Source of the DNA: Rhyacichthys aspro
Taxonomy: Eukaryota; Chordata; Actinopteri; Gobiiformes; Rhyacichthyidae
NCBI GenBank assembly: GCA_036850595.1
Contig: CM072152.1
Coordinates: 186,001 to 250,000 of the forward strand
Direction: 5' to 3'
DNA length: 64,000 nt
The position numbers and the translations under genes are program-made. Below are positions 1 to 9,988 of the stretch, one piece after another (positions within the stretch are counted from its first letter, which is position 1; each line of letters opens with the position of its first letter). The notes beneath the pieces are model-generated. The model worked only from the letters and a program-made list of their open reading frames with translations, ran no database searches and was not told the origin of the DNA.

Positions 1-96
1 CAGCCTTAGGAAAAGAAGAAATGCCAGTGTATCAATGATGACAAAGGAAACTCGAAACAGCAACCAAAAAAACATTTTTTTTAATTGTTAAGTTAC

Positions 97-268
97 CTGG
101 GGTATGTTCATCTGGGTTCCCTTCAGCAGCATGGATGAGAGAATCGAGCATGGGTGTTTTGGTGAGGTTGTTGGCTTCTTTTATGATTTTTGTCTTCAGT
201 GTCCCCCACTTTTCCAAAAGCTTTGATGAGGTTTCCTCTCCAAAAAGCACCTGGAAGTCTTGTAGGAC
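97..268 (-). CDS. nested gene exon: family C-terminal segment
   Basis: The acceptor is cctctaaag and the donor gtaact on the minus strand. The exon is 172 nt, starts in phase 0 and ends in phase 1. It encodes VLQDFQVLFGEETSSKLLEK, WGTLKTKIIKEANNLTKTP and MLDSLIHAAEGNPDEHTP. It is open throughout and follows DTKGL of the preceding exon in the way expected for the family. The next exon is off the left edge. Confidence 0.78.
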
Positions 269-379
269 CTTTAGAGGTGGAAATATCACATTTGCAGACT
301 ATGGTGATGCTGTTTCTTTATTGTGTTGATAATACCATGACTATTTGTCTTATATCCATTAGTAGTAATATAAACTCAC

Positions 380-647
380 CAATCCCTTGGTATCCAGAAA
401 CCTTGGGAAGACTGTGAACACGGTGCTGGATTTCTCAGGGTCGTGAATCAGTTTCTGTCTGTACTGGAAGGTCTGCTTCATTTTCATGAAGATCTGCTCA
501 GTATCTGTGCTGTGCTTCAGGAGTGGCCTCCATACACTCATCACCATCCAACTGATGAGCTGTAGCCACCACTCGTTCAACCTCTGGCCCATTTTCTTTA
601 GTGTCCCTTGAAGAGCTGCTTTTCCTCCTGCCTAGGCTGAGTTCTCG
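380..647 (-). pseudogene. nested gene exon with frameshift
   Basis: The minus-strand exon runs from acceptor acatgcag to donor gtgagt. It opens in phase 0 (RELSLGRRKSSSSRDTKENG, then PEVERVVATAHQLDGDECME) and ends in phase 0 in another frame (LLKHSTDTEQIFMKMKQ, then TVFTVFPRFLDTKGL). The length is 268 nt, not a multiple of three, so one net extra base lies near 500-535. The acceptor has lost its pyrimidine tract to the Kolobok insertion. This is the main reason to regard the copy as disabled. Confidence 0.75.
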
Positions 648-662
648 CTGCATGTTTTTTAA

Positions 663-3476
663 AGGTCCCATATTATACTATTTTGAACTTTATACAGTGT
701 ATTTTGGATACATTTAGGTTACCATATCACGTTTTACAACATGAAACACTCAATAATGATCTTATACAAGCGGTCTGAATGAGCTCTCATCATGAGTCCA
801 AAGTGAACGGTCTGATTTGGGGCTGTCACTTTAAGGCTCAGCACTTCCTGCCTGACGTCACGGTACCTCTACGAACTGCCGCTGGAAACAGACTGAAGTA
901 AACACGGTACATCGTAGTAATAACTTTTTCAGCAATGGCTTTGAGAGTAACTGAGCCAGAGTCTGACTCTGAGTTCTAAGAACATGAGCAAACACAAAGA
1001 CCTCGAAGGCTTCTACAAAACTATTTATTGTGTATGTTTCTATGGTGTAGCCCGTAGCATAGCGCGTGTTAACTGCTTCTGTTTATCGGTGCACATGTGG
1101 AAATGACCGTACAATGCCTACTGAAGTTGAGAATGTATGCTGCCTGGAGACTCCTAAGGAGCTGTTGTGCAGTGTATTGAAAGAACTATAATAAAGTAGC
1201 CTAGCAATATGTAGAGCTATGCAGTAATATTTGTGTAATAAAGTTTCAACTATTATGCATGTCTTACCACGTTATGTTGTTTTCAAATAGACTATGGTGC
1301 ACACCCATACTTACAGGCTTACAGCACAAGACTGCTGCTGTTATAATAAAATGCTATGAATGATAGCATTCCTGCAACCTTGCAGTAAAATGAAAACAAC
1401 ATGTAATTAGTTTTGTAAATGTAAATGCAGCTTTACATTACTGTAAATACTGATCATCATTTTTCATTTTTAGGTTTTAAGGTGAATAAATCAGCTTCTT
1501 GCTCCTCCTCTGTGTATTACAGCACATCCTGGCCTGGAGGCCAACTGCTTAAACATATACTCTTCAAAATATAAATAACATTTATCGTACAGACTATGGA
1601 CCAGTTATAAGAAGAACAGAAGAAGAGTAAGTGCTAATTTTAAAAGACTGGTGTAATTCCAATCATACATTTTTTTATTATAAAATCCACATAAATACAA
1701 ATTATTTAGGTTTTGCTAAGGAGCATATCGCCAAACATCTTTGTCTCCTCTTCCAGGCGACTCAGGTTTGTTGTATGCAGGAGTTTTGTGAGCTGGTGCT
1801 GGGGATTTCTCGGAGCAAGCATCAGAGTGGTCATTCCCTCCTGTGTGCTCCTATTTGTAGTGGCAACAGCTGCTTGGACACCTGTGATAGAACAACAGCA
1901 GTGTGTCACATTTAAAGATGATTAAGTGAGCTAAATCAACATGAAAAACATACATTAGTATGTAACATTGAACATTTCTGTCTCCTGCTCTTCACCAAGT
2001 CTGGAAGAGGCACATCAGGTTATGTCAGGCTCCGTAATTTCCTGAAGTGAATGTTTGTTGTAATTTGTAAAGAATGTACATACACTATATGCAAAATGAA
2101 TTAAAAAAGGTACTGGGAAACTGGCTTCGTACTCTGGACATGTATTCATCTTGTGTACAAGCTGTTCTGATCTAACAGACAGTGCTATTTCTTTCTTCAT
2201 TTAATTGTTGTAAAATAACATACTTCTAATCTGATAAAGTATTGAGTACTTGTAGCTCTAATGCTCTATGGATGCCTGATGAAATGCATGACTAAAAACA
2301 CACCAAAGACCTACATTTTTGTGTGTACTCTTATGTTGTTGTTCATTTTTTGTATAATACATATGATCTGGGTTTTTGTTGCATTGTTTTCCTTTACTTC
2401 TGAAGTGGTCTAACCTCAGACTGCTTGCAGATAACTGTGTAGCCACAGATCAAGTTAGCACCAATGCAGGGGTTGCCTGTACATTTACTGCTGCTTCTGG
2501 TTGGTGAAATGTATGTTCTGTGAAGCTGGATGATTCTTGAGAAGTGCTCTGGAAAATACAACAGATACTCAGTTGTCATTGTCTAACCTAAGAGCGTGAT
2601 AAGAAACGAGGGTCAAACACATCTAACCCTATTCACACACACTGTTAGCATAACAACAGTAAGACGACAGTCTAATCAACTAGACAATGTGACTACAACC
2701 TACAGACACTTTTCACACCTCGTTATTTTTGCCGTGAAAAGGTAACAGCCGCTAATTATCAAAATGTGCTTTAGCAACATGAGCAGCAGTTTTGCGTTTT
2801 ATAAAGAATTAAAACAAAGATATTATCTTTAAACATAAGCTATACAAAACCCAAAACTATACAAAACCCTACTCGAAATTATCATTAGCAATATAGTAGT
2901 ACTTACTGCTCTGGGCTCCTCTTCGGTGTCTTTTATAGTGGGATTAGCACCCTTTTTTAAAATTAACTTTTTGCCATGTCCTGTTTGGACGATGTTGAGG
3001 TTTTCGAAGCAGTCTTCAGTGAAGTGTTGGTTACAGACAAAAACCTGTTTGGCTACTTTACCCTGGGAGTTTCGAATAATAAACTCCAACCACTTCTTAC
3101 ATGTTAGTTCTTTTTTGGGAGATAAAACAACGCAGTAAAACTCCCACAGCCAAAAGTTGCTGACGGTAAGTAAGCTAACACAGTAGCAGCGATGCTTCTC
3201 TGTGTCTGAGCTGCGGAGCACGGCACTTGTTGACAGTTCAGGAGGGAGGGGCTGGAGGAGTGTGGAGGAGCACTTCCTGGAGAGGAGTGGTTTATTTTAC
3301 ATATTGACGTCATTGTGTGAAACAGCTCGTTTTAAGGACTGTAGCTCAAACTAAATAAATTACTTAAACATGCGCAAATGAAACAAAACGCAACTTTGGG
3401 TATGTGTTTGAGGTAGAAACAACGTTAGAACATGGTTAAAAGCTCAGAAAAGTCGATTTAGCATAATATGGGACCT
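663..3476 (-). mobile_element. Kolobok-type DNA transposon, degenerate
   Basis: The 14-bp terminal inverted repeat AGGTCCCATATTAT at the left has its complement at the right end (ATAATATGGGACCT). Both ends are flanked by TTAA (659-662 and 3477-3480), the target duplication of Kolobok elements. The length is about 2.8 kb. A THAP-like ORF on the minus strand (3221-2905) suits Kolobok, whose proteins carry THAP domains. A second decayed exon-like segment (about 2559-2412, acceptor tattttccag) follows. No complete transposase is present. It sits in an intron of the nested antisense gene. Confidence 0.82.
2829..3221 (-). pseudogene. THAP-domain ORF of the Kolobok element
   Basis: The minus-strand ORF is 130 codons. 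The section KKWLEFIIRN, FVCNQHFTEDCFEN and KKGANPTI reproduces the second half of a THAP zinc-binding domain: Trp in the middle, C-x2-H, a Phe after it, then the A-x-P-T-I-like end. The N-terminal Cys pair (RCYC) is less regular. A likely donor (gtaagtac) follows EEEPRA at about 2905, so the codons beyond are probably intronic. It probably bound element ends as part of the transposase and is now degenerate. Confidence 0.65.
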
Positions 3477-3682
3477 TTAACTTCCAAGCAATGTAGCCCT
3501 CGTTACTGCTGGCATCAAAAAAATGTTCCTAAAGACAACCACATAAGTGATTGGCACATTAAACATGCATGTGTTTATCCTTTATTTTCATAGGATACAT
3601 TATGAAAGACAACTGAAATATTTTCTTTGTAACTAAAACTGAAATTTGCATCTACATTTAATGGCTATCAATGTATACTCAC

Positions 3683-3776
3683 ATATCCTTTTTGGGAGTA
3701 GGGATCTTTAAGCGAGGGGAAGAGTGCAACAATGCCCACAGCATATTTGGTTCTTATGTCCATGGGTGGAGCACTC
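3683..3776 (-). CDS. nested gene exon: SAMD3-like segment
   Basis: The acceptor is accaatgcag and the donor gtgagt on the minus strand. The exon is 94 nt. One base completes Gly, then SAPPMDIRTKYAVGIVALFP and SLKDPYSQKGY follow, ending in phase 0. The AVGIVALFPSLKD motif is characteristic of the family as I know it. The Kolobok element lies in the following intron. Confidence 0.78.
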
Positions 3777-3929
3777 CTGCATTGGTAAAAATCACATTAT
3801 TTGATCTTCATACATATCTAAAGGCTGTCTTCATTGATTGATAACTTTATTTCAGACACAAATATTGGTCCATAGATAAAACAAAATAGATTGATTCATT
3901 CTAACATTAAGAATTAAAATAATCTATTG

Positions 3930-4450
3930 AAAAGATCAAGACCGGACTATCCGAGACCAAGACCAGTCCGAGACCACAGTGAACTGAGACCAAGATTTTT
4001 AGGGTCCAAGACCAAGACCAAGTCAAGACCAAGACCAAAACACATTGAGACCAGTCCGAGACCACAGTGAACCGAGACCAAGATTTTTAGGGTCCAAGAC
4101 CAAGTCAAGACCAAGACCAAAACACATTGAGACCAGTTCAAAACCAGACAAGTGCAAAAACACAGATTAAAGCTAAACAAAAACATAATGGTACGAAATA
4201 TAACATTTTAACACATTAGTTAAATAAAAAAGTTTAACTAATGTTTTATGATAAGCAATTATTAAAAAATATGCATCAAACAATAATATTAAGTGTTTTA
4301 ATTCCAATAATAATTTGTAGGAAAAGTCTCGGAGACCACTATGTCCGAGACTGTGACAAGAGCAAGTAAAAACATGTTCGAGACCAAGATGAGACTGAGT
4401 GAAAAAGTAGTCTCAAGACCAACACCGGTCTTGGCCGCTACAACACTAGT
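3930..4450. repeat. AGACCAAG-rich repeat, possible hAT-derived remnant
   Basis: Short units such as gagaccaagaccagtccgag recur between 3940 and 4150, with an imperfect direct duplication (3959-4030 and 4051-4110). A related block lies at 4320-4430, ending ggccgctacaacactag. Similar G-A-G-W-C-C-rich subterminal repeats flank the intact hAT element at 6842-9980, so this may be the remnant of a related non-autonomous element. No matching left end was found. Long ORFs here are products of the repeat. Confidence 0.4.
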
Positions 4451-4568
4451 TAATGATAAGCAGCTATATAGATGGACATGCTCTTGGTACAACTGGCATA
4501 ACAGAAAGTAGATGACACGTTTTGCACAGTTATATTAAAAATGTAAGTATTCACAGCAATATGCTTAC

Positions 4569-4657
4569 CCGTACTTCTCCACCATATCAGCGACAACAAT
4601 GTTGACAAGCTTCCGATGTACTTGATCCGTAATTCGTAATAATTCGTTCCCAATACT
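4569..4657 (-). CDS. nested gene exon: SAMD3-like segment
   Basis: This minus-strand exon has donor gtaagc and acceptor gtcaaaag. It is 89 nt, starts in phase 0 and ends in phase 2. It encodes SIGNELLRITDQVHRKLVNI then VVADMVEKY(G). The continuation into SAPPMDIRTKYAVGIVALFP is in frame. A second possible acceptor, tttaaag 28 bases upstream, would need a different phase and fits less well. Confidence 0.75.
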
Positions 4658-4788
4658 CTTTTGACAAGCTTTAAATGAGAGACAAAGAAGACATAAGAAT
4701 TAAAAAACACACAGTCACCTCAAACAAACTTTACATAATACAAAGATCTGCGTCAACGTTTGTTAAAAATCACACTATATCACATCAC

Positions 4789-4913
4789 CTCTTTGGCCTC
4801 TAAGGAACTGTCCTCAATCCGTAGCCTCTTTGGCAATCTGAGACAATCGTCAGACTCAGATGAACGTGATGAAACAGAGCTGGTGTCTGTGAGAGAAGAC
4901 TGTGCAGGTGATT
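4789..4913 (-). CDS. nested gene exon: Ser-rich linker
   Basis: The acceptor is tctttttcag and the donor gtgatg on the minus strand. The exon is 125 nt, starts in phase 1 and ends in phase 0. It encodes (E)SPAQSSLTDTSSVSSRSSES then DDCLRLPKRLRIEDSSLEAKE. It is a serine/acidic low-complexity linker ending in a basic cluster (PKRLRIED) that could be a nuclear localisation signal. Its place between the CIDE-N-like and SAMD3-like parts is as in related fish proteins as I recall them. Confidence 0.72.
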
Positions 4914-4993
4914 CTGAAAAAGAAATAAGCAGGCTTTTACTTGCATGGTAGAGTTGTAATGTAGTACTGCAGTGTCATTTTACAGTCTTTTAC

Positions 4994-5140
4994 CAGTGAC
5001 TGAATGGCTATCAACAATAGTCCAAATGATGTTTGAACTTTCTTGTACGACATCACTGAAGACCTCTTCATCAATCTCTGTATCTGTTTCATCCATTAGA
5101 CATATGGTAGCCTGACTAGAAATGCCAAACTTTTCTTTGG
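4994..5140 (-). CDS. nested gene exon: CIDE-N-like, second half
   Basis: The acceptor is gttttcccag and the donor gtaaaa on the minus strand. The exon is 147 nt. It encodes KEKFGISSQATICLMDETDT then EIDEEVFSDVVQESSNIIWT and IVDSHSVT. The run LMDETDTEIDEEVF followed by a hydrophobic strand parallels the D-G-T-E-V-D-x-E-x-F region of CIDE-N domains. The exon has no internal stop. Confidence 0.78.
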
Positions 5141-5425
5141 CTGGGAAAACACATATCACACACACAAATTAATATAAATGCACCAATAAAATCTGAGTAT
5201 AATTATTACTACAGGTGTGCAAATAATAACATATTTAATTGATGGAAGCAAAAATTCTACAACAGTGTGAAAATCTGAAAACCTTTCAGCAAATTTGCTG
5301 TACAGCATATAAAAAAAAATACGTGAAGGCTGAAACTAACTGAACAGGGTTAGGTTTAACTAGGAAATCCTGTATAAAATGTCAACTGCATGATGATATC
5401 CTGATGTTCAACATTATATTATTAC

Positions 5426-5515
5426 CTTCATTGATAAATGCAGAAAACGATATTCCATTCAGTTTTATGTACTTTTTCTTTCCTTGGTATTGGACAGCAT
5501 TTTGGATATTCTTTC
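5426..5515 (-). CDS. nested gene exon: CIDE-N-like, first half
   Basis: On the minus strand the acceptor is ttcctatag and the donor gtaata. The exon is 90 nt and phase 1 on both sides. It encodes KNIQNAVQYQGKKKYIKLNG then ISFSAFINE. It joins in frame to the exon at 5140-4994 through a split Ala codon. The pattern of basic strand, turn and amphipathic helix is that expected of the ubiquitin-like CIDE-N fold. The assignment is by eye only. Confidence 0.75.
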
Positions 5516-6754
5516 CTATAAAATAAGACCAGTCAAAATTGGACAGGCTGATTGTTGCCATTTACAATAATATTATATAAAAACAAGGCTAATTATTCAT
5601 TTTAAATAACAGGACACAAATACAGTATTTGTGTTGTGTGCATTTTACTGGTTGCATCTTTGGAAAGTGAATATTTCTTATGTACTATAGATAGACTCCG
5701 TCGTATTTTACTAGGACTCGGAGGTTCAGAATAAATTACTGCATACATTTTTGAAGCTTATTAACCTTTTTTTCTATCACAAGTTACACTAAGCACTTCA
5801 ACTCAAACAGCATATGAGTTATATTAGCCCTGTTTAAGTAAGATTTTGCATGCACTGGGAAAACACACACAGAGGATTTAATTTGTTCCAATAAACATCT
5901 TAAAAAAAAACCTTAAAGCTACCATTATAAAGACATTTTATCCACCCTGTCTACATTGTGGAGCTAAATGGAGGCCAGTAGTTCCGTTAATAGGAACATA
6001 CATAATAACTATCAATCCAATACCTTCAATCCGGTTGTAGAAAAAAAAAAACCCGCTTTGCTTTTGAACTAGCTAACGTTAGCGTTAAGTAGTTGACATA
6101 GGCTAGCTAGGACCACATGGTCTGCTAGTTAGCTTATTTAATCGTCTTAGTTAAATGCAGTATGAGTAACATAAAATTAGTTCACCATCTCATCCCTAGA
6201 GCCTTTGTGGAGATTTTTTTTACTAAGTTTTTGTCAACTTTTGCTGCATTTACAAGTCAAATTTACTTACCTTTAGGTGGTAGCTTTGCCTCCAGGTCTC
6301 CCAGCTAACAGCTATCTATAAAAAACACGACAGTTAAGTAAAAGAACATACATAAATAAACTAAATATTGTAATTTATTGTTTTATAAAACACACCAACT
6401 GAAAAGCAAAGTTCGCTGCTTTGAATGTGTAGCATCCAGGTCGTATCTAAAGTCCGCCGAAAAATAACGGTCCCATGGGCGTGACTAGACTGTACGTGGG
6501 AACACGTAATCACGTAGGGCAGTAAGGATGCGAACCGTGAAGATTCAACCGTCAAATACACACTGTTGGTGTGTGATAGACTCTAAAATGACTCTACACC
6601 AACACTACAGCAAAGATTGACACCATACAGTGCATCTGTTGAAGTACAGGAAGTGTACATTACGTCTATTCAACTCTACAGTATTTCAGAAACTATTTTG
6701 AAAGCCGGTATTCTGGAAATTTAACACTATTGAATTTGCTGTGTGGATACTCCA

Positions 6755-6841
6755 GCTTCCTGCATGTTTAGATGTTTAGGTCAAGTGGCAATTCTAAAGT
6801 ATCTCTAGTGAATGAATGTGAAAGTGGATGGTTGTCAGTGT
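6755..6841. repeat. SINE-like repeat tail, hAT insertion site
   Basis: The stretch caattctaaagtatctcta and the following gtgaatgaatgtg closely match positions 15776-15806 of the SINE-like repeat further right. The match breaks off exactly at the 8-bp target duplication of the hAT element, so the hAT landed in this older repeat. Confidence 0.55.
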
Positions 6842-7511
6842 CAGTGATGTAGTCATGTCACTAATTTTCGAGTCCAAGTCACTTTCGAGTCCTCAGTCTT
6901 CAAGTCCGAGTACAGGTACAAGTAACCCAAAAAAAGTCAAGTCAAGTCCGAGTCACTCAAAACAAAGTCCAAGTCAAGTTTAAGTCCAGTTACCTGAATT
7001 CGAGTCTCAAGTCACGAGTCCAGTCTGTCCAGTTCGGGTCTGAGAAAATTTCAGGATTAATTGAGCCAGAACAGAATCCTAGATATTCAAATAAAACACA
7101 ATTATTAACACAATGTGAGCTTTTAATTTTCAGCTTTATTTTGTGCTTACAAAAATCCACACAAGCTGAAAGAGTTTTATACAAACAGGGTTGACAATAG
7201 ATTATACAACACCCTTGTATAATGTATATTTACATGTCGTCACACAGTGCCCCCTATTAATGAATTCCAGAGAATTTAGTATATTTAGGCACTCCCAATA
7301 TCTAAACATCAAATATATAGAGTCTTCTAAAGGGGAGAACATAACTGTCCTGATATACTCTAAAAAAAGATAAAAACATGGATACATTAGAATGGTTAGA
7401 TTCAATTGGTTTTATTATTTACTTGTTTTGTGTTTTGTTTGTGCCTCAGCTTGTGTTTTTAAAATAGGTCTGAGTACACGCATGTACACATGCATAACAT
7501 ATACATCTCAC

Positions 7512-8935
7512 CTTTGATCTGTGACTTCAGCTCATCTTTAGTGTGACTATCAAGCTGCACATCATGCTCCAGCCACTTGAAACCAAATGCAGGGTCCAAC
7601 ACAGATGCAATAAAGTAAGCATTGGTGAAAGGAAATTTAGTCTGACCTCTTCCTTCAGCTTCTCCTATTGCAGTCATTTTTGTTGTACTGAAGAGCTCAG
7701 CAAATCTTGTTTTTAGTGAGGACTCCAAAGCTCTTGCTAGTGATCTACAGTATCTGATCTTTCCTTTTATTTCCTGAAGGTGAGAGTGCAGAGTGAGGAC
7801 ACAAGGCACTACACTGACTGTAACATTTTTTTCTCCCTGAGTTAGGTTGGTTGCCTCCAAAAAAGGATCAAGTACTTCAACAACTTCATTAAGCTGAGCA
7901 TAATCTCGCTGAGATAGGATGAGGCGTTTGTGTCCCTCTGAGTCCAGTACATAGGATAACTTCTGAATGTCCAGTTTTATATAAGCCTTCACCTGATTTA
8001 AAGTTGAATTCCATCTTGTGGCATTTGCAGTTTGTAGGATTGTGGCATCCCCAAAAAAAGATTCAAAATGGTCTTTAAATGAGGTGCCACTATGGAGAAG
8101 GTTGGCTGCACGGGATAGTTTAGCAAGGGTGTCTGACAACCCACTGGCCTCTTACAGACCATCCTTGATAACTAATTGGAGAGAATGTCTGAAGCAGGAC
8201 AATCTTTGAGTCTTACAATGCTCTTCCAACGTGGCATTAATAGCCACTTGGTCTTCTGAAGTCAGGTCCTGCCATATTTCGTCCTCCTCAAATGTGTAGC
8301 AGTCAGGATTTTCATCCACCATGTCATCCTCAGGAGGAAAGCTGGCCTGGAAAGACTTTTTCATGTTGGATGCGTTGTCAGTTATGACAAAGTTTATCAT
8401 GTCCTTAATGACATATTCTTCTGCACAACTTTCAAACATCATTGATATTTTCTGGCCTGTATATTTTCCATGCACTCTGACACAAGTAAGAAGGTATGAC
8501 TGAAGGGCAAGTTCACTTTTCTTTTCAATCACTGTGTGTGCAGTCACCCCAAGGAATGAACTCTTTCTATCAGTCCAAATGTCTGTGGTAACAGCAACAC
8601 TAGATGCTTCTGCTAGCTGGGTCTTTATCCAGTCTTTCTTTTGCTTTGCCATTCTTGGAATAGTCACATAGGACAATGTAGATCTTGCTATGGGCCTGTA
8701 CTGTGGGTCCAGAACATGGAGGAAATGCCTGAAGTCCTCGTTGTCCACAATGGAGAGTGGCATGCAGCACTTTATGATTAAATTTTTAACAAGGGCATCA
8801 CTTATAGCCTTCTGACGTGGATGACTGAGGTCATACTTTTTTTGCTGTCCTTCACCAACAAAGGATGTGATGGTACGTTGACCTGAAGAAGAACCTGCCG
8901 CCATAGCTGATGTCATATCACGGTATTGTTGGTAC
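7512..8935 (-). pseudogene. hAT transposase exon 2, one in-frame stop
   Basis: The minus-strand acceptor is tgctatag and the donor gtgaga. The exon is open for about 1.4 kb except for a single TAA at 8154-8152, after SCFRHSLQLVIKDGL. Motifs include TTDIWTDRKSSFLGVTAH (first catalytic Asp region), VITDNASNMKKSF (second Asp), SCFRHSLQLV (the CxxH block), and FVEVLDPFLEAT-like and NAYFIASVLDPAFGF segments typical of ZBED-type hAT transposases. A single nonsense change separates it from an open frame, which points to a young loss. Confidence 0.85.
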
Positions 8936-9534
8936 CTATAGCAGAAAGAACACTGTTTTAGGGTTCTGACATAAATTGTTTTAAATCTTTCTATCTTATT
9001 TTCTTAAAACAAATGTAAACAATCTAATAGTGTATTCATTTATTTAGCTACTGTATCATTTATTTATTTATTTATTTATGCATGTCAGTATTATGCACAT
9101 TTTAAAAGACGGGAAACAATGAATTTTACTTATATTAAATATGAATACAAAGATGTAGCCTATATAACGTTATAAATAATAACTTAAAAATAGTTAATGT
9201 CACTACAAAAATAATCTTAGCTATAACAATGGACAACGTGTACAACCTCCAGGTAAGATACAGCCACATGGCTACTTATTATCATTGACTGTAGAAGGGC
9301 CCTTCTACAGTCAATGCTTATTATGCAGAATGGCGTCACTCATTAATAATAATAAGAAGGGAAAAGAATCAAGCTAGTCTTCTTTACATTCACCAATAAG
9401 TGTATCAGCCTTCAGGTGGTTCTATTATTAATACATAACAATGTTTAAAATTCTTCAATATTATCCTTTCAGTCTTTTTTACATGCTAACAATTAGCTCT
9501 AGCTGGCACTAAAAATAGCATTTTTGCTACTTAC

Positions 9535-9704
9535 TTTTCAGGGTGCAAGCGTGATAAGTGTCGGTTAAAATTTGATGTTGTCCCAGTCTTATTCTCAATT
9601 GTCCTTTGGCATATTAAACACTTGGCGCTGCTTTTTCCTGATTTAGAGAAGTCTGTAAAAGCAAACTGCACAATGTGTGGTGTGTGAGGAGTGTCTCTGG
9701 ACAT
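9535..9704 (-). CDS. hAT transposase exon 1: BED zinc finger
   Basis: On the minus strand the ATG is at 9704-9702 and the donor is gtaagtag. The exon is 170 nt, phase 2 end. It encodes MSRDTPHTPHIVQFAF, then AKCLICQRTIENKTGTTSNF and NRHLSRLHPEK. C-x2-C ... H-x4-H with upstream aromatic residues is the BED zinc-finger signature that binds transposon ends. Joining to the exon at 8935 gives HPEKYQQYRDM in frame. Confidence 0.8.
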
Positions 9705-9988
9705 GTTGACGACGCAAAACAGGTGTTGAGCTTTGCACGTGAAGACGACTTGGAGGCATCTAAGTCCGAGTCCAGGGCAAGTCCGAGTCATGAGTATACA
9801 AGTCTAAATCTGAGTCATCAGCGCGTTAATCGAGTCGAGTCCCAAGTCATTGTCCGTGAAAATTTGCAAGTCTGAGTTCAAGTCCAAGTCATCAATATGA
9901 TTTTCAAGTCGAGTCCCAAGTCCCGAAAATCAGGCCGATGACTCGACTCGAGTCCGAGTCCATGAAGTACTCCATCTCTGGTCAGTGT

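Larger units (their letters stand above)
97..6304 (-). pseudogene. nested antisense gene, SAMD3-like with CIDE-N-like domain (8 exons)
   Basis: At least eight minus-strand exons can be joined with matching phases at every junction: about 6304-6271, 5515-5426, 5140-4994, 4913-4789, 4657-4569, 3776-3683, 647-380 and 268-97. The gene continues past the left edge. The N-terminal part (KKYIKLNGISFSAFINEAKE, KFGISSQATICLMDETDTEI, DEEVFSDV) resembles a CIDE-N fold. The later part (DQVHRKLVNIVVADMVEKYG, TKYAVGIVALFPSLKD, FPRFLDTKGL, LFGEETSSKLLEKW) matches the fish SAMD3-like family as I remember it. One exon is frameshifted. The retained introns mean it did not arise by retroposition. No start codon could be fixed, and any SAM domain would lie outside the window. 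Confidence 0.75.
6842..9980 (-). mobile_element. hAT transposon with BED finger, complete ends
   Basis: The element is bounded by the 8-bp target duplication GTCAGTGT (6834-6841 and 9981-9988). The ends are CAGTGATGTAGT on the left and CAGAGATGGAGT on the right (read inward). Subterminal regions are packed with GAGTCCAAGTC-type repeats. The minus strand encodes a BED-finger exon and a large transposase exon. The C-terminal dimerisation segment expected of hAT transposases was not found before the left end, so the copy is probably incapable of moving by itself. Confidence 0.9.

Noticed and set aside
3947..4186. Minus-strand Leu/Val-rich ORF resembling a membrane protein
   Set aside because: Produced by AGACCAAG-type repeats read in reverse; no real hydrophobic segments outside the repeat.
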